A stretch of DNA of 64,000 nt from Arthrobacter sp. MYb229 (GTDB lineage: Bacteria > Actinomycetota > Actinomycetes > Actinomycetales > Micrococcaceae), in the NCBI RefSeq assembly GCF_002975405.1, contig NZ_PCPS01000001.1, forward strand, positions 248,001-312,000. Reading direction: 5' to 3'. Of the stretch, positions 17,305-29,100 are shown piece after piece (positions within the stretch are counted from its first letter, which is position 1; every line of letters starts with the position of its first letter). The position numbers were made by a program, and so were the translations under genes. Under the pieces are notes generated by a model. The model was given only the letters and a program-made list of their open reading frames with translations, made no database searches and was not told where the DNA came from.

Positions 17305-17826
17305 ATGGCAACGCCTACCAAGACTGTAGCGATTGAAGAAATCACTGCAGACTTCAAGGAATCAACTGCGGCTGTCTTGACTGAATACCGTGGGCTTACC
17401 GTTGCACAGCTCAAGGAACTTCGCCGCTCACTTGGTCAGGAGACCAAGTACGCAGTTGTGAAGAACACCTTGACCGCTATCGCAGCGAAGGAAGTTGGCA
17501 TCGATGCATTCGATGGTCAGCTTTCCGGTCCGACTGCAATCGCCTTCATTAAGGGTGACGCAGTTGCTGCCGCAAAGAGCCTCACGGAATTTGCCAAGGC
17601 TAACGAGAAGCTTGTCGTCAAGTCCGGCTTCTTCGAGGGCAAGGCCCTTGATAAGGCTGGCATCGCTGCTTTGGCAGCTTTGGAATCCCGCGAAACTCAG
17701 CTCACTCGCGTTGCTGCAGTACTGCAGGCTCCGGCCGCCGCAGCTGTACGCGTGGTGGACGCTTTGCGTCTGAAGCTAGAAGAGGACGGCGGCGCTGCTG
17801 CCGAGGAAGCTCCGGCAGAAGCCTAA
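17305..17826 (+). CDS. rplJ: Ribosomal protein L10 (uL10)
   Basis: A 173-aa L10, base of the L7/L12 stalk. Typical segments are STAAVLTEYRGLTVAQLKELRRSL, YAVVKNTLTAIA, GPTAIAFIKGD and KSGFFEGKALD; the C-terminal alanine-rich helix (about 140-165) binds L12 dimers. The GGAAGGAG ribosome-binding site decides the ATG. It is preceded by its own promoter and L10 leader and followed by rplL after 71 nt. Confidence 0.97.
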   Translation: MATPTKTVAIEEITADFKESTAAVLTEYRGLTVAQLKELRRSLGQETKYAVVKNTLTAIAAKEVGIDAFDGQLSGPTAIAFIKGDAVAAAKSLTEFAKANEKLVVKSGFFEGKALDKAGIAALAALESRETQLTRVAAVLQAPAAAAVRVVDALRLKLEEDGGAAAEEAPAEA

Positions 17827-17897
17827 GCTTTCGCGACTCTCTCGCATCGTAAACCCAATTCATAGGCCCCAGGGCCAAAATCGAAAGGACGCCGACC

Positions 17898-18272
17898 ATG
17901 GCGAAGCTCAGCACTGAAGAGCTGCTTTCAGCATTCAAGGAAATGACCATCATCGAGCTCTCCGAGTTCGTGAAGGAATTCGAGGAGACCTTCGAGGTTT
18001 CCGCAGCTGCTGTTGCAGTTGCAGGCCCAGCAGCCGGTGGCGAAGCCGCAGCTGAAGAGCAGACCGAATTCGACGTTATCCTCGAGTCGGCTGGCGACAA
18101 GAAGATCGCAGTCATCAAGGAAGTTCGTGCATTGACTTCCCTCGGCCTGAAGGAAGCCAAGGAGCTCGTTGACGCTGCTCCAAAGGCTGTTCTTGAAGGT
18201 GCCGCAAAGGACGCTGCTGAGAAGGCAAAGGAAGCTCTCGAAGCTGCCGGCGCAACCGTCTCGGTTAAGTAG
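17898..18272 (+). CDS. rplL: Ribosomal protein L7/L12 (bL12)
   Basis: A 124-aa L12. The N-terminal dimerisation domain ([31 protein letters not shown]) is followed by an alanine-rich hinge (about 34-50) and the C-terminal domain that recruits translation factors ([36 protein letters not shown]). It is present in multiple copies on the stalk bound to L10. In this genome rpoB does not follow directly: a hairpin and three unrelated genes intervene. Confidence 0.98.
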   Translation: MAKLSTEELLSAFKEMTIIELSEFVKEFEETFEVSAAAVAVAGPAAGGEAAAEEQTEFDVILESAGDKKIAVIKEVRALTSLGLKEAKELVDAAPKAVLEGAAKDAAEKAKEALEAAGATVSVK

Positions 18273-18301
18273 TAAGTTCAGCGGTCACTCGCAACTTATT
18301 A

Positions 18302-18340
18302 CCAAAGGGTTCATGGACTTCGTGTCCATGGGCCCTTTGG
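18302..18340 (+). terminator. Hairpin terminator after rplL
   Basis: CCAAAGGG (18302-18309) and CATGGAC (18312-18318) pair with GTCCATG (18324-18330) and CCCTTTGG (18333-18340); the TT/GG between them can form wobble pairs. The U-tract is weak. Confidence 0.65.
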
Positions 18341-18422
18341 TCGTTAACGTGAAAAAATCTCGTATCACAACTTTATAAGTTTATAACGTTTCTATTAACA
18401 GGGTTTATTCAAGTTCATTGTT

Positions 18423-18428
18423 TACAGT
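18423..18428 (+). promoter_or_regulatory. Predicted -10 of the acyltransferase gene (leaderless)
   Basis: TACAGT ends 6 nt before the GTG start in a conspicuously A+T-rich stretch (18350-18430). No Shine-Dalgarno is present. Confidence 0.45.
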
Positions 18429-18434
18429 GAATAG

Positions 18435-19607
18435 GTGTCGAAAACCGAAACGCAAGAATCCAAGAAGACGGGTGCACGGCTAGGCTTACTAGACGCGCTG
18501 CGCATTAGCGCTGCCTTGATCGTTGTGCTCTACCACTACACAACCTGGGGGCATAGCCACTGGGGTGTCAAAGCGCCAGAAGCTTGGCCTGTCTTATCAG
18601 AGTTCACTCGGTATGGCTCGATCGGCGTACAGCTTTTCTTCCTGATCTCCGGATTCGTGATCCTGATGTCTGTCCAGGGGAAAAACATCATCCACTTCAT
18701 CGGATCGAGACTTGGCCGGCTATATCCGGCCTACTGGTTGGCCGTCATTGCGGCGGCGATTCTGACCTTCAAAATCTGGCCGGCTGAGAAGGACGGACGA
18801 AGCAGCGGGGATATCGTTCCAAACCTCACTATGGTCCAGCAGGGGATGGGCGTTCGGGATCTGGACGGCGTCTACTGGACGCTGTGGGTAGAATTCCGTT
18901 TCTACGTCCTGCTCGGATTGCTCCTGGTATTCGGACTGGTGAAGACCAAAAACATCATGTGGCTGGCGTTCATCTGGCCGGCTCTGGGAATCCTTTTGCA
19001 TGTGGCCGAGATGCCCAAGCTGCAAGAGTGGTTTGCCGGTCAGTACGCGGCACAGTTTGCCGCGGGCATGGTCTTGTTCCTGATCTATCAGAACGGGCAT
19101 ACCCTCGGACGCTGGGCCTTAGTAGCATTCAACGCGGTAGTGTCCGCCTATTTCACTGGCCTCAAGGGAAGCTTTGACAGCGACTATCTTTCCGGCCTGA
19201 CCGTGCCTGCATGGCATTTCTCGGTATTGGCAGTGCTGTGTATCGCGTTGCTGGCGCTCTGCGTGCTCACACCATTGAGGTATGTTCAGGCTCGTTGGCT
19301 AGTCGTGGCAGGCTCACTGACCTACCCGCTGTACCTGTTCCACCAGCTCTGGGGCTGGTGGATCATTCACTCGCTGAGCGCCAGCTTGAACAAATATGTG
19401 CTCCTGGCGTTGACCATAAGCATCATGCTGATCGTGGCCTACCTCGTGGCTCGCTTCGTGGAGAAGCCAGTCGGGCTTTGGCTGCGAAACGAATCAATTA
19501 AGTCGCTCACCGCGCTCAATGGGTGGGCCAAGAAGCTTCCGAAACCAGCGGCAATATCTCCTACTCGGGAACGGAAATATCAGCAATCGTGGCATCAAAT
19601 CCGGTAA
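18435..19607 (+). CDS. Acyltransferase family 3 membrane protein (OafA/YrhL-like)
   Basis: A 390-aa integral membrane O-acyltransferase with about ten hydrophobic helices. The family N-terminus is present (LGLLDALRISAALIVVLYHYT, with the conserved histidine), then GVQLFFLISGFVI and SRLGRLYPAYWLAV, and near the end FVEKPVGLWL. Such enzymes add acetyl or other acyl groups to cell-surface polysaccharide, peptidoglycan or lipids; the substrate cannot be told. The last 47 bp overlap tail-to-tail with the YbaK gene. Its location between rplL and rpoB is unusual and suggests insertion. Confidence 0.88.
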   Translation: MSKTETQESKKTGARLGLLDALRISAALIVVLYHYTTWGHSHWGVKAPEAWPVLSEFTRYGSIGVQLFFLISGFVILMSVQGKNIIHFIGSRLGRLYPAYWLAVIAAAILTFKIWPAEKDGRSSGDIVPNLTMVQQGMGVRDLDGVYWTLWVEFRFYVLLGLLLVFGLVKTKNIMWLAFIWPALGILLHVAEMPKLQEWFAGQYAAQFAAGMVLFLIYQNGHTLGRWALVAFNAVVSAYFTGLKGSFDSDYLSGLTVPAWHFSVLAVLCIALLALCVLTPLRYVQARWLVVAGSLTYPLYLFHQLWGWWIIHSLSASLNKYVLLALTISIMLIVAYLVARFVEKPVGLWLRNESIKSLTALNGWAKKLPKPAAISPTRERKYQQSWHQIR

Positions 19608-20067
19608 CCAAGTCGCGCGGATGTACCAGCAAGCCGTGCTCCGGTTCGCCGCAGCCCAGGGCGATGACTTCCGGGACAGGTTCTTGGAAGACACTGGAAT
19701 CAATGTAGAGCGGCAAGACCGTGTGCGAACCAAACGGAGTGATGGTGCCGTGCACATAACGGGTGACGTCATAAGCTATATCCGCCTCTGGCAGGGAAAG
19801 CTTGTTGACTCCAACCTCGGCTCGCAGCTTAGGCCAGCTCAATTTGCGACCACCTGGGATCAGCGCAAATAGATACGTGTCGTCGGAACGCTTGATGACT
19901 AGCGTTTTGAGTAGATGCGCGGGAATGACGCCCAGCAATTTAGCGGCTTCTTCGAGCGAGGAAGCGGCTTCACGCGGCACTATTTCGATCGAAATATCCC
20001 GGCGTGAAGCATCGAGGCTGACACGGGTGAGAGCTTCATTGACTTTTGACTGATGCATGTTCTTCAC
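19561..20067 (-). CDS. YbaK/EbsC-family aminoacyl-tRNA deacylase
   Basis: A 168-aa protein of the Cys-tRNA(Pro)/ProX-like trans-editing family. It shows SLEEAAKLLGVIPAHLLKTLVIKRSDD, LFALIPGGRKLSWPKLRAEVG and the glycine loop VHGTITPFGSHTVLP. Members hydrolyse mischarged tRNAs such as Cys-tRNA(Pro). GTG at 20067 or ATG at 20058 could be the start; GGAGTG-like sequence precedes both. It overlaps the end of the acyltransferase gene by 47 bp on the opposite strand. The exact tRNA target is not determinable. Confidence 0.88.
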   Translation of the reverse strand: MKNMHQSKVNEALTRVSLDASRRDISIEIVPREAASSLEEAAKLLGVIPAHLLKTLVIKRSDDTYLFALIPGGRKLSWPKLRAEVGVNKLSLPEADIAYDVTRYVHGTITPFGSHTVLPLYIDSSVFQEPVPEVIALGCGEPEHGLLVHPRDLVTGFDATIADISVPE

Positions 20068-20249
20068 TCCTGGTTGTTCATTGCTGTTCTCTGGCGGGTT
20101 AGAGTTCGAGCCGTAGCCGCGGCGTTCAGTGCCAGAATCTGGTCGTGTAACCCAACTGCTTTCTCCTCGAAGAGCTTTAGCCTTTCCCCGAGGCTAACTC
20201 ATATTCATCACGATTTGGAGACATGGGGCGCATAAACGATCGGTACTAG

Positions 20250-20292
20250 CCAAAACAGCGAGCGGCGGGTGTCCCGCTGCTCGCTGTTTTGG
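20250..20292. terminator. Terminator after the amino-acid permease
   Basis: CCAAAACAGCGAGC-G-GCGGG pairs with its complement around a TGT loop (one G-U), with A and T tracts at the stem base. It follows the permease stop on the minus strand. Between it and ybaK (20068-20249) I see no supported gene. Confidence 0.8.
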
Positions 20293-20309
20293 ACTCGTGA
20301 TTATGTCGA

Positions 20310-21755
20310 TTAGCTATGTACGTCCTGCGTCTCCAATGGATCGCTCTGCTGTTGGTCACCGTCATATTCATCGGTGCCGCCGGCCGGTACGGCTTTGCCT
20401 CGCACGAAGAACCAATAGCAAATTGCCAAGAGGGCTATCCAGGCGACGCCTGTGAGCAAGGCGCTGCGTGTCTGCGGAACGATGCCAATCATGATGATCA
20501 CGAAGACCATGAACGCTACGGCAATGTAGCTTCCCAATGGCCACAGCGGTACCGGGAAAGCCGACGGCGCAAGATTGTCCCGCATGATCTTGCGCTTCAT
20601 CGCGATATGCGAAATCAGGATCATTAGCCAAACCACGACCGTCGCAAAGGTTGCTAGGGCTGCAATCAAGAAGAAAATCTGGTCCTTGAACCAAATGTTG
20701 AGCAGCACGCCGATCAGCAATGCACCGATCATTGACATCGACGTCACCCAGGGGACCCCGTTGGCGGTGGTCTTGGTAAATACTTGCGGTGCCTGTCCAA
20801 GCCGTGCCATCCCGTGGATCATGCGACCGGCACCGAATATATCTGCGTTAATTGCCGACAAGGCCGCGGTAATCACAATGAAATTCAAAACGTGAGCCGC
20901 TGAGGAGAGCCCGATGCTTGAGAAAATCGAGACGAAGGGGCTTTCCTCGCCATTGATCGTGTTCCAAGGCTGGATGCTCATAATGACGCCCAGGGTCAGT
21001 ACGTAAAACAGCAGAATTCGTACGGGCACCGAATTGACCGCCTGCGGGATGACCTTTCGAGGATTCTGCGCTTCTCCGGCAGTAATGCCAATAACCTCGG
21101 TGCCACCGAATGCGAACATCACAATGGTGAAGGACATCAGTACGCCCCAGATGCCCTGGGGCATGAATCCGTCGTGTGCGAAGAGATTTGAGATCCCGGC
21201 GGCGCCTTCGCTTTGATTGCCAAGACCGAAGAGGATGACCAAGATTCCGCCGGCGATCATCGCGATGATCGCAACCACCTTGATCAGCGAAAACCAGAAT
21301 TCCAGCTCGCCAAAAACCTTGACCGACAGCAGATTCACCGCTGCAATGAAGAAGACGACTGCGAGGATCCAAATCCAGCGTTCAACGTTGGGGAACCAGA
21401 AGCCCATATACACGCCAAAGGCTGTCACATCCGCTAAGGCAACGACGAACATTTCGAAGGTGTAGGTCCATCCGGTGGCGAAGCCGGCAAAGCGTCCGAC
21501 ATACGTAGATGCGTAGCTGCCGAAGGACCCCGAGACCGGATTGCGAACCGCCATCTCGCCCAGCGCCCGCATGACCATGAAGACCACGGCGCCACCGACA
21601 AGATAAGCGAGCAGTACTGCAGGTCCAGCCATTTGTATGGCGCCTGCCGAGCCGTAAAACAGTCCCGTTCCAATTGCTGATCCTAGGGCAATGAATCGTA
21701 TATGCCGAGTGCTCAAGCCTCGTTTGAGGCTCTGGGCTGGTTGACTGGTTCTCAC
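20310..21755 (-). CDS. Amino-acid permease, AAT family of the APC superfamily
   Basis: A 481-aa transporter with about 12 transmembrane helices. The signature start [26 protein letters not shown] is followed by [40 protein letters not shown] and a hydrophilic C-terminus. AAT-family members import amino acids (proline, aromatic amino acids, GABA, lysine) with protons; this sequence most resembles proline-type permeases but substrate assignment is tentative. GTG start with AAGGAG 6 nt upstream. It lies on the strand opposite rpoB and diverges from it. Confidence 0.9.
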   Translation of the reverse strand: MRTSQPAQSLKRGLSTRHIRFIALGSAIGTGLFYGSAGAIQMAGPAVLLAYLVGGAVVFMVMRALGEMAVRNPVSGSFGSYASTYVGRFAGFATGWTYTFEMFVVALADVTAFGVYMGFWFPNVERWIWILAVVFFIAAVNLLSVKVFGELEFWFSLIKVVAIIAMIAGGILVILFGLGNQSEGAAGISNLFAHDGFMPQGIWGVLMSFTIVMFAFGGTEVIGITAGEAQNPRKVIPQAVNSVPVRILLFYVLTLGVIMSIQPWNTINGEESPFVSIFSSIGLSSAAHVLNFIVITAALSAINADIFGAGRMIHGMARLGQAPQVFTKTTANGVPWVTSMSMIGALLIGVLLNIWFKDQIFFLIAALATFATVVVWLMILISHIAMKRKIMRDNLAPSAFPVPLWPLGSYIAVAFMVFVIIMIGIVPQTRSALLTGVAWIALLAICYWFFVRGKAVPAGGTDEYDGDQQQSDPLETQDVHS

Positions 21756-22505
21756 TGCTCTCCTTGGAAAACTAGGGGATTCGAGCGGGAGCTGGAATAT
21801 CGAATTCCTCGGCGTCCCCGTCGAGCTACCTGTCTATGTAATCGTGATCACAGGGCCGGTAGTAGGGACTTTTTTGATCAGCAGTCCGGAATTTCAGACG
21901 ACACCAGGTTAAGCGTTTGTCGTTGCTGAAAGAGTGCGCCAGACCGGAATCGTGACGCAAGCCGATATCGAGAACGCAGCCTCAATGAGTGCGGAAGGGC
22001 AGGGGAGCGGTCCCCGGATGCTTATAGAAGTGGCTCGAAGGTGAGCCGCATGGGCCGTAGGAGTGGCCAAACCAGAAGCCGGAACGCCTACTGTGAGTAA
22101 CAACACAGAAAAATGCAACGGTACCCATGGGGAAGCGAGCGTGTTCTGCGTGGTCGTGCTTCGAAGCCCCGGAACAGATGATTATTTGCCAGTTCACGTG
22201 GGAAAATGCTGAGGCGTTGGGCGAACTGGGTTTGGCCGCGGTCGCCGCCGGGAGAGGGGTGCGCTTGCGAATTCCGGGAAATTTCCGGCGACCGAAAAAG
22301 GCGGCAAGAAACTATAGCACGAATCTCTCCGGCGGATATCGACAAGCTTAAAATACTCCGGTAGAGTAGAAATTTGCGCCATACCTGTTTGCGCGCGGCC
22401 TTCATATAGCGGTGGGTTCGCGTCGTCACAAGAGGGCTTGTCCTATGACAGGCACCTTAGCACGGTTGGCGTTCGGAAACCTGACGGTCTTTGGAAGGAT
22501 CCATC
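21756..22505. other. 750-bp divergent gap between permease and rpoB
   Basis: No gene is supported here: readings in all frames lack coding character and ribosome-binding sites. It must hold the permease promoter and the rpoB promoter with a long leader. A TAAAAT -10 candidate on plus is at 22349-22354, and a perfect GGAAATTTCC palindrome at 22277-22286. CGTGATCAC is at 21842-21850, a short dyad that could bind a CRP/GlxR-type regulator, but it does not fit the full consensus. Confidence 0.4.
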
Positions 22506-25500
22506 TTGGTCGCCTCGAGCAACCCTAACAACCAAACCGCTAGTTCGGCTCGCGATGCTGCATACGCTGGCCGACTTTCTTTTGCAAAGATTCACGAACC
22601 CCTTGAAGTGCCTAACCTGCTGGCATTGCAGACTGAGAGCTTTGACCGCCTCATCGGCAATGAACTCTGGAAGGCTCGCCTAGCCAAGGCCGAAGCCGCT
22701 GGTGACACCAGCGTGCCGGACACCTCGGGCTTGGCTGAAATCTTCGAGGAGATTTCCCCGATCGAAGACTTCCAGGACACCATGTCCTTGAGCTTCTCCG
22801 ATCCGGAATTCGCTGATCCAAAGTACTCCATCGCTGAGTGCAAGGATCGCGACGCCACTTACGCGGCACCGCTGTATGTCAAGGCCGAGTTCATGAACAA
22901 TGAAACTGGCGAAATCAAGCAGCAGACCGTCTTCATGGGCGATTTCCCACTGATGTCCGACAAGGGCACCTTCGTCATCAACGGCACCGAGCGTGTTGTT
23001 GTGTCGCAGCTGGTCCGTTCCCCTGGCGCGTACTTCGAGTCCGCTCCGGACAAGACCAGTGACAAGACCATCTACTCCTCGCGAATCATTCCTTCGCGCG
23101 GCGCCTGGTTCGAACTAGAAATCGACAAGCGCGACCAGATCGGTGTGCGCCTGGACCGCAAGCGCAAGCAGTCGGTCACCGTGTTGCTCAAGGCCCTTGG
23201 CTGGAGCGAAGAGAAGATCCTGTCAGAGTTCGGTCAGTACGACTCGATGCGTGCCACCTTGGAAAAGGACAACATCAAGGACCAGAACGAAGCATTGCTG
23301 GATATCTACCGCAAGCTGCGTCCGGGCGAGCCGCCAACGGTTGATGCCGCACAGGGTCTGCTGCGCAACATGTACTTCGAGCCAAAGCGCTACGACCTGG
23401 CCAAGGTTGGTCGTTACAAGATCAACCGCAAGCTGGGTGTCGAGACTCCGGTTGACGCCGAGAGCCCTGCCGTACTGTCGGTGGACGACATCGTCGCCAT
23501 GATCCGTTACCTCGTTGCGTTGCACGCAGGCGAGAAGACCATCTCCGGCACCCGCAAGGGCGAGATCGTCGACGTATCGGTTAATGTGGACGACATCGAC
23601 CACTTCGGCAACCGTCGTATCCGCGCCGTGGGCGAGCTGATCGAGAACCAGATCCGCACCGGTCTTTCGCGTATGGAGCGTGTTGTGCGCGAGCGCATGA
23701 CCACCCAGGACGTCGAGGCGATCACCCCGCAGACGCTGATCAACATCCGCCCCGTGGTAGCTGCCATCAAGGAGTTCTTCGGTACTTCGCAGCTCTCGCA
23801 GTTCATGGACCAGAACAACCCGCTGGCCGGCCTGACCCACAAGCGCCGCCTGTCGGCTCTGGGCCCAGGCGGTCTGTCCCGTGACCGCGCAGGCATGGAA
23901 GTTCGAGACGTTCACCCGTCCCACTACGGACGTATGTGCCCAATTGAAACTCCCGAAGGCCCGAACATTGGCCTGATCGGTTCGTTGGCTACCTACGGCC
24001 GGATCAACTCCTTCGGCTTCATCGAAACCCCTTACCGCAAGGTGAAGGACGGCGTTGTTTCCAACGAGGTCGAGTACCTGACCGCAGATGACGAGCTGCA
24101 GCACTTCATCGCACAGGCCAACGCTCCATTGGGCGAAGATGGCCGCTTCGAAGAAGACGCCGTCTTGGTCCGTGAAAAGGGCGGTGGCGGCGAGCCCGTC
24201 ATCGTTGAGCCGAGCGAAGTGACCTTCATGGACGTTTCGCCACGCCAGATGGTGTCGGTTGCCACCGCGCTGATTCCGTTCCTCGAGCACGATGACGCGA
24301 ACCGCGCACTGATGGGCGCCAACATGCAGCGCCAGGCTGTGCCGCTGTTGGCCTCCGAGTCGCCACTGGTTGGTACCGGCATGGAGAAGTACGCCGCTAT
24401 CGACGCCGGCGATTCAGTGGTCGCCCTGAAGCCAGGTGTTGTCACCGAGGTTTCCGCGGACCTGGTTGTTGTCATGAACGATGACGGCACCGAGTCGATG
24501 TACCCGATCATGAAGTTCGCACGCTCGAACCAGGGCAACGCGTACAACCAGCGCGTGCTGGTCACCGAGGGCGATCGCCTGGAATTCCAGTCGATCATCG
24601 CCGACGGTCCTTCGACCGACAAGGGCGAGCTTTCCCTGGGTAAGAACCTGCTCGTGGCATTCATGTCATGGGAAGGGCACAACTTCGAGGATGCGATCAT
24701 CCTTTCGCAGCGCATGATCTTCGAGGACGTGCTCACCTCGATTCACATCGAAGAGCACGAAGTCGATGCCCGCGACACCAAGCTTGGTGCCGAGGAAATC
24801 ACCCGCGATATCCCGAACGTGTCCGAGGACATCCTCTCCCAGCTTGATGACCGCGGCATCGTGTACATCGGCGCCGAGGTTGAAGCAGGCGACGTCCTGG
24901 TAGGCCGTGTCACTCCTAAGGGCGAGACCGAGCTGACCCCGGAAGAGCGCCTGCTGCGCGCGATCTTCGGTGAGAAGTCCCGCGAAGTGCGCGATACCTC
25001 GCTGAAGGTGCCGCACGGCGAGTCCGGTACCGTCATCGGCGTGCGCATCTTCGATCGCGACAACGATGATGACCTGTCCCCAGGCGTGAACCAGCTGGTT
25101 CGCGTGTACGTGGCACAGAAGCGCAAGATCACCAACGGTGACAAGCTTGCCGGCCGTCACGGCAACAAGGGCGTTATCTCCAAGATTCTGCCACTTGAGG
25201 ATATGCCTTTCCTCGAGGACGGAACCGCGGTTGACGTCGTGTTGAACCCACTGGGTGTGCCAGGTCGTATGAACGTCGGCCAGGTTATGGAAATCCACCT
25301 GGGTTGGGCTGCCAAGCAGGGCTGGAATATCGAGAACGAGCCGGCTTGGGTGCGAAACCTGCCTAACCTGCCTCGCCAGTCCGGTCCGACCACCGTGTCC
25401 ACCCCGGTCTTCGACGGTGCCTCGGAAGAGGAAATCCGCGGAATCCTGGATTCGACGAACGTCACTCGTGACGGCGACCGTCTGATCGGCAACACCGGTA

Positions 25501-26012
25501 AGACCCGTCTGTTCGACGGTCGTTCCGGCGAGCCATTCCCGGATCCGGTATCCGTTGGCTACATGTACATCTTGAAGCTTCACCACCTGGTGGACGACAA
25601 GATCCACGCACGTTCCACCGGTCCATACTCCATGATTACCCAGCAGCCACTTGGTGGTAAGGCCCAGTTCGGTGGCCAGCGCTTCGGTGAGATGGAAGTT
25701 TGGGCCCTGGAAGCTTACGGCGCCGCTTACACCCTGCAGGAACTTCTGACCATCAAGTCGGATGATATCCACGGTCGTGTGAAGGTCTACGAAGCCATCG
25801 TCAAGGGCGAGAACGTTCCGGAGCCAGGTGTTCCAGAGTCGTTCAAGGTGCTCATCAAGGAAATGCAGTCGTTGTGCTTGAACGTTGAGGTACTTGGTAC
25901 CGACGGCAACACTATCGAAATGCGTGAATCGGACGAGGAATCGTTCCGTGCAGCGGAAGAGCTGGGCATCGACCTTTCCCGGTCGGAGCCAAACTCCGTA
26001 GAGGAGGTCTAG
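22506..26012 (+). CDS. rpoB: RNA polymerase beta subunit
   Basis: A 1168-aa beta subunit of normal actinobacterial length. TTG at 22506, six bases after GGAAGGA, gives the expected N-terminus (VASSNPNNQ... then [13 protein letters not shown]-type sequence [20 protein letters not shown]); the in-frame TTG at 22491 lies over the ribosome-binding site. The rifampicin pocket starts at Gly426 ([15 protein letters not shown]) with Asp435, His445 and Ser450 all of the sensitive type. Also visible are [34 protein letters not shown] and [25 protein letters not shown]. With RpoC it forms the catalytic cleft. rpoC follows after 108 nt. Confidence 0.98.
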   Translation: MVASSNPNNQTASSARDAAYAGRLSFAKIHEPLEVPNLLALQTESFDRLIGNELWKARLAKAEAAGDTSVPDTSGLAEIFEEISPIEDFQDTMSLSFSDPEFADPKYSIAECKDRDATYAAPLYVKAEFMNNETGEIKQQTVFMGDFPLMSDKGTFVINGTERVVVSQLVRSPGAYFESAPDKTSDKTIYSSRIIPSRGAWFELEIDKRDQIGVRLDRKRKQSVTVLLKALGWSEEKILSEFGQYDSMRATLEKDNIKDQNEALLDIYRKLRPGEPPTVDAAQGLLRNMYFEPKRYDLAKVGRYKINRKLGVETPVDAESPAVLSVDDIVAMIRYLVALHAGEKTISGTRKGEIVDVSVNVDDIDHFGNRRIRAVGELIENQIRTGLSRMERVVRERMTTQDVEAITPQTLINIRPVVAAIKEFFGTSQLSQFMDQNNPLAGLTHKRRLSALGPGGLSRDRAGMEVRDVHPSHYGRMCPIETPEGPNIGLIGSLATYGRINSFGFIETPYRKVKDGVVSNEVEYLTADDELQHFIAQANAPLGEDGRFEEDAVLVREKGGGGEPVIVEPSEVTFMDVSPRQMVSVATALIPFLEHDDANRALMGANMQRQAVPLLASESPLVGTGMEKYAAIDAGDSVVALKPGVVTEVSADLVVVMNDDGTESMYPIMKFARSNQGNAYNQRVLVTEGDRLEFQSIIADGPSTDKGELSLGKNLLVAFMSWEGHNFEDAIILSQRMIFEDVLTSIHIEEHEVDARDTKLGAEEITRDIPNVSEDILSQLDDRGIVYIGAEVEAGDVLVGRVTPKGETELTPEERLLRAIFGEKSREVRDTSLKVPHGESGTVIGVRIFDRDNDDDLSPGVNQLVRVYVAQKRKITNGDKLAGRHGNKGVISKILPLEDMPFLEDGTAVDVVLNPLGVPGRMNVGQVMEIHLGWAAKQGWNIENEPAWVRNLPNLPRQSGPTTVSTPVFDGASEEEIRGILDSTNVTRDGDRLIGNTGKTRLFDGRSGEPFPDPVSVGYMYILKLHHLVDDKIHARSTGPYSMITQQPLGGKAQFGGQRFGEMEVWALEAYGAAYTLQELLTIKSDDIHGRVKVYEAIVKGENVPEPGVPESFKVLIKEMQSLCLNVEVLGTDGNTIEMRESDEESFRAAEELGIDLSRSEPNSVEEV

Positions 26013-26120
26013 GTTCCACCGCTGCCTTGAGCGGCCCGCGGGCCCAGCGAGCGTAGCGGCTCACCAAGACTTACTTATTCGTATCGACTTCAGACACCAA
26101 AGAAGAGAGAAAAGGACCCT

Positions 26121-29100
26121 ATGTCCAGCGATTCCTCATTCGGCCTCATGCGCATTGGCCTTGCTACCGCAGAAGAAATTCGCGGTTGGAGCTACGGCGA
26201 AGTCAAGAAGCCGGAAACCATTAACTACCGCACCCTGAAGCCAGAGAAGGACGGACTTTTCTGCGAAAAGATCTTCGGCCCTTCCCGGGACTGGGAATGC
26301 TACTGCGGTAAGTACAAGCGCGTACGTTTCAAGGGCATCATCTGTGAGCGTTGTGGCGTCGAGGTGACCCGCGCTAACGTTCGTCGTGAGCGCATGGGAC
26401 ACATCGAGCTTGCCGCTCCAGTGACCCACATCTGGTACTTCAAGGGCGTTCCATCGCGTTTGGGCTACCTGCTGGATCTGGCTCCGAAGGACCTCGAAAA
26501 GGTCATTTACTTCGCTGCCTACATGATCACCAGCGTCAACGAAGAGCGTCGCCACGCCGAATTGCCTAACCTGCAGGCCCAGCATGATCTGGAACTGCGC
26601 AACCTGGCAAACAACGCGGAAGCCGACAAGAAGGCCATTGCCGCCGAGCTCGAAACCGAGCTTGAGCGCATGGAGGCCGACGGTGCCAAGGGCGCCGAGC
26701 TGAACAAGGCTCGCACCCTGGCAGAGAAGACCGTGCTGCAGATCGACAAGCGCGCGAAGCTCGAAGCAGAGCGCCTGCGTGCGGTCTGGGAACGCTTCAA
26801 GGGCCTGAAGGTCGCTGACCTTGAGGGCGATGAAGGCCTGTACCGCACCATGCGTGAGAAGTACGGACTGTTCTTCGAAGGCTCTATGGGTGCAGAATCG
26901 ATCCAGAAGCGCCTGCAGAACTTCGACCTTGCCGGCGAAGCCGAACTGCTCAAGAAGATCATCGACGAGGGCAAGGGCCAGAAGAAGGCCCGTGCACTGA
27001 AGCGCCTGAAGGTGGTCAACGCCTTCCTGGTCAACCAGAACTCGCCAGAGGGCATGGTGCTGGATTCCGTTCCGGTGATCCCACCAGAGCTGCGTCCGAT
27101 GGTTCAGCTCGACGGTGGCCGTTTCGCCACCTCGGACCTGAACGACCTGTACCGCCGCGTGATCAACCGCAACAACCGCCTGAAGCGCCTGCTGGATCTC
27201 GGTGCCCCCGAGATCATCGTGAACAACGAAAAGCGCATGCTCCAGGAAGCTGTTGACTCGCTGTTCGACAACGGTCGTCGTGGCCGTCCGGTCACCGGAC
27301 CGGGTAACCGCCCGCTGAAGTCCCTGAGCGACATGCTCAAGGGCAAGCAGGGTCGTTTCCGTCAGAACCTGCTCGGCAAGCGTGTTGACTACTCGGGCCG
27401 TTCGGTCATCGTGGTTGGTCCGCAGCTGAAGCTGCACCAGTGTGGTCTGCCTAAGCAGATGGCCCTGGAGCTCTTCAAGCCGTTCGTGATGAAGCGCCTG
27501 GTTGACCTCAACCACGCACAGAACATCAAGAGCGCCAAGCGCATGGTTGAGCGTTACCGCCCACAGGTTTGGGATGTTCTCGAAGAGATCATCACCGAGC
27601 ACCCGGTACTGCTGAACCGTGCACCTACCCTGCACCGTTTGGGCATCCAGGCGTTCGAACCTCAGCTGGTCGAGGGCAAGGCATTGCAGCTGCACCCGCT
27701 GGTTTGTGCTGCCTTCAACGCCGACTTCGACGGTGACCAGATGGCAGTTCACCTGCCGCTGAGCCCAGAAGCCCAGGCCGAAGCGCGCATCCTGATGTTG
27801 TCCTCGCACAACATCTTGAAGCCTTCGGACGGCCGCCCGGTGGCACTTCCTTCGCAGGATATGATCATCGGTCTGCACCACCTGACCACCAAGCGCGCTA
27901 CCGAAGCCGGTGCCGGACGCACCTTCACCTCGGTTGCCGAAGCCATTATGGCAATGGACCTGCGTGAGCTGCACCTGAACGCACCGGTCAAGATTCGCGT
28001 ACCGAACTTCGTTCCTTCCGAGGAGCAGCCAGCTCCGGAAGGCTGGGAGCCAGGCACCGATGCGCTCTTGGAGACCTCGCTGGGCCAGGTGTTGTTCAAC
28101 GACACCCTGCCAGCGGACTACCCATGGGTTGCACACGTGACCGGCAAGGATGCGCTTTCGGAGATCGTCAACGATCTGGCCGAGCGCTACCCGAAGATCA
28201 CCGCCGCCGAAACCCTGGACAACCTGAAGGATGCCGGTTTCTACTGGGCAACCCGCTCGGGCGTCACCGTGGCAATCTCGGATATTACCTCGAATATGGA
28301 CAAGGCAGCCATCCTTGCTCCTTACGAGGTTCGTGCCGCGAAGGTTCAGGCTTCGTTCGATAAGGGCTTGATTGCCGATACCGAACGCCGCCAGGACCTG
28401 ATCGACATCTGGACCAAGGCTACCGATGAGGTTGCCGAGGCGATGAAGAACGGCATGGAAGAGCTGAACACCATTAACCGCATGGTGACTTCCAAGGCTC
28501 GTGGTAACTACCTGCAACTGCGGCAGATCGCCGGTATTCGTGGTCTGGTGTCCAACCCTAAGGGTGAAATTATTCCTCGCCCGATCAAGTCCTCGTACCG
28601 CGAAGGCCTGTCGGTTCTGGAGTACTTCATCGCGACCCACGGTGCCCGTAAGGGTCTGGCCGATACCGCGTTGAAGACCGCTAACTCGGGTTACCTGACC
28701 CGTCGTCTGGTGGACGTTTCACAGGACGTTATCGTGCGCGAAGAAGACTGTGGCACCCGCCGCGGCCTGACCGTGCCGATCGCCAACAACTCCGTTGGTG
28801 TGCGCATGATGCACGAAACCGTCGAGAACTCGGCTTACACCCGCACCCTGGCCACCGAGGCCAAGGACGCGGACGGCAACGTGCTGGCAGCAGCCGGCGC
28901 CGATGTGGGCGACGTGCTCATCGACCAGCTGTACGCAGCCGGCGTCGATGAGATCCGTGTCCGCTCCGTGCTGACCTGTGATTCGGCCGTGGGAACCTGT
29001 GCTCTGTGCTACGGTCGCTCGCTGGCCAGCGGCAAGACCGTGGACATCGGCGAGGCCGTAGGCATTATCGCCGCACAGTCCATCGGTGAGCCTGGTACCC

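Noticed and set aside
20068-20215. Minus-strand frame ending NNQE upstream of ybaK, with some coding-like character
   Set aside because: It has no acceptable start codon until the last few residues, so it cannot be supported as a gene; it might be a remnant.
22127-22429. Short ORFs on both strands ahead of rpoB
   Set aside because: Low coding character, no ribosome-binding site; they lie where the rpoB promoter and leader must be.
26033-26044. GGCCCGCGGGCC palindrome between rpoB and rpoC
   Set aside because: No loop long enough for a good hairpin and no U-tract; probably chance in GC-rich DNA, or a weak structure.
26136-28640. 834-aa open frame on minus, opposite rpoC
   Set aside because: Antisense shadow of the strongly biased rpoC codons; no ribosome-binding site, no domain, and rpoC is certain.
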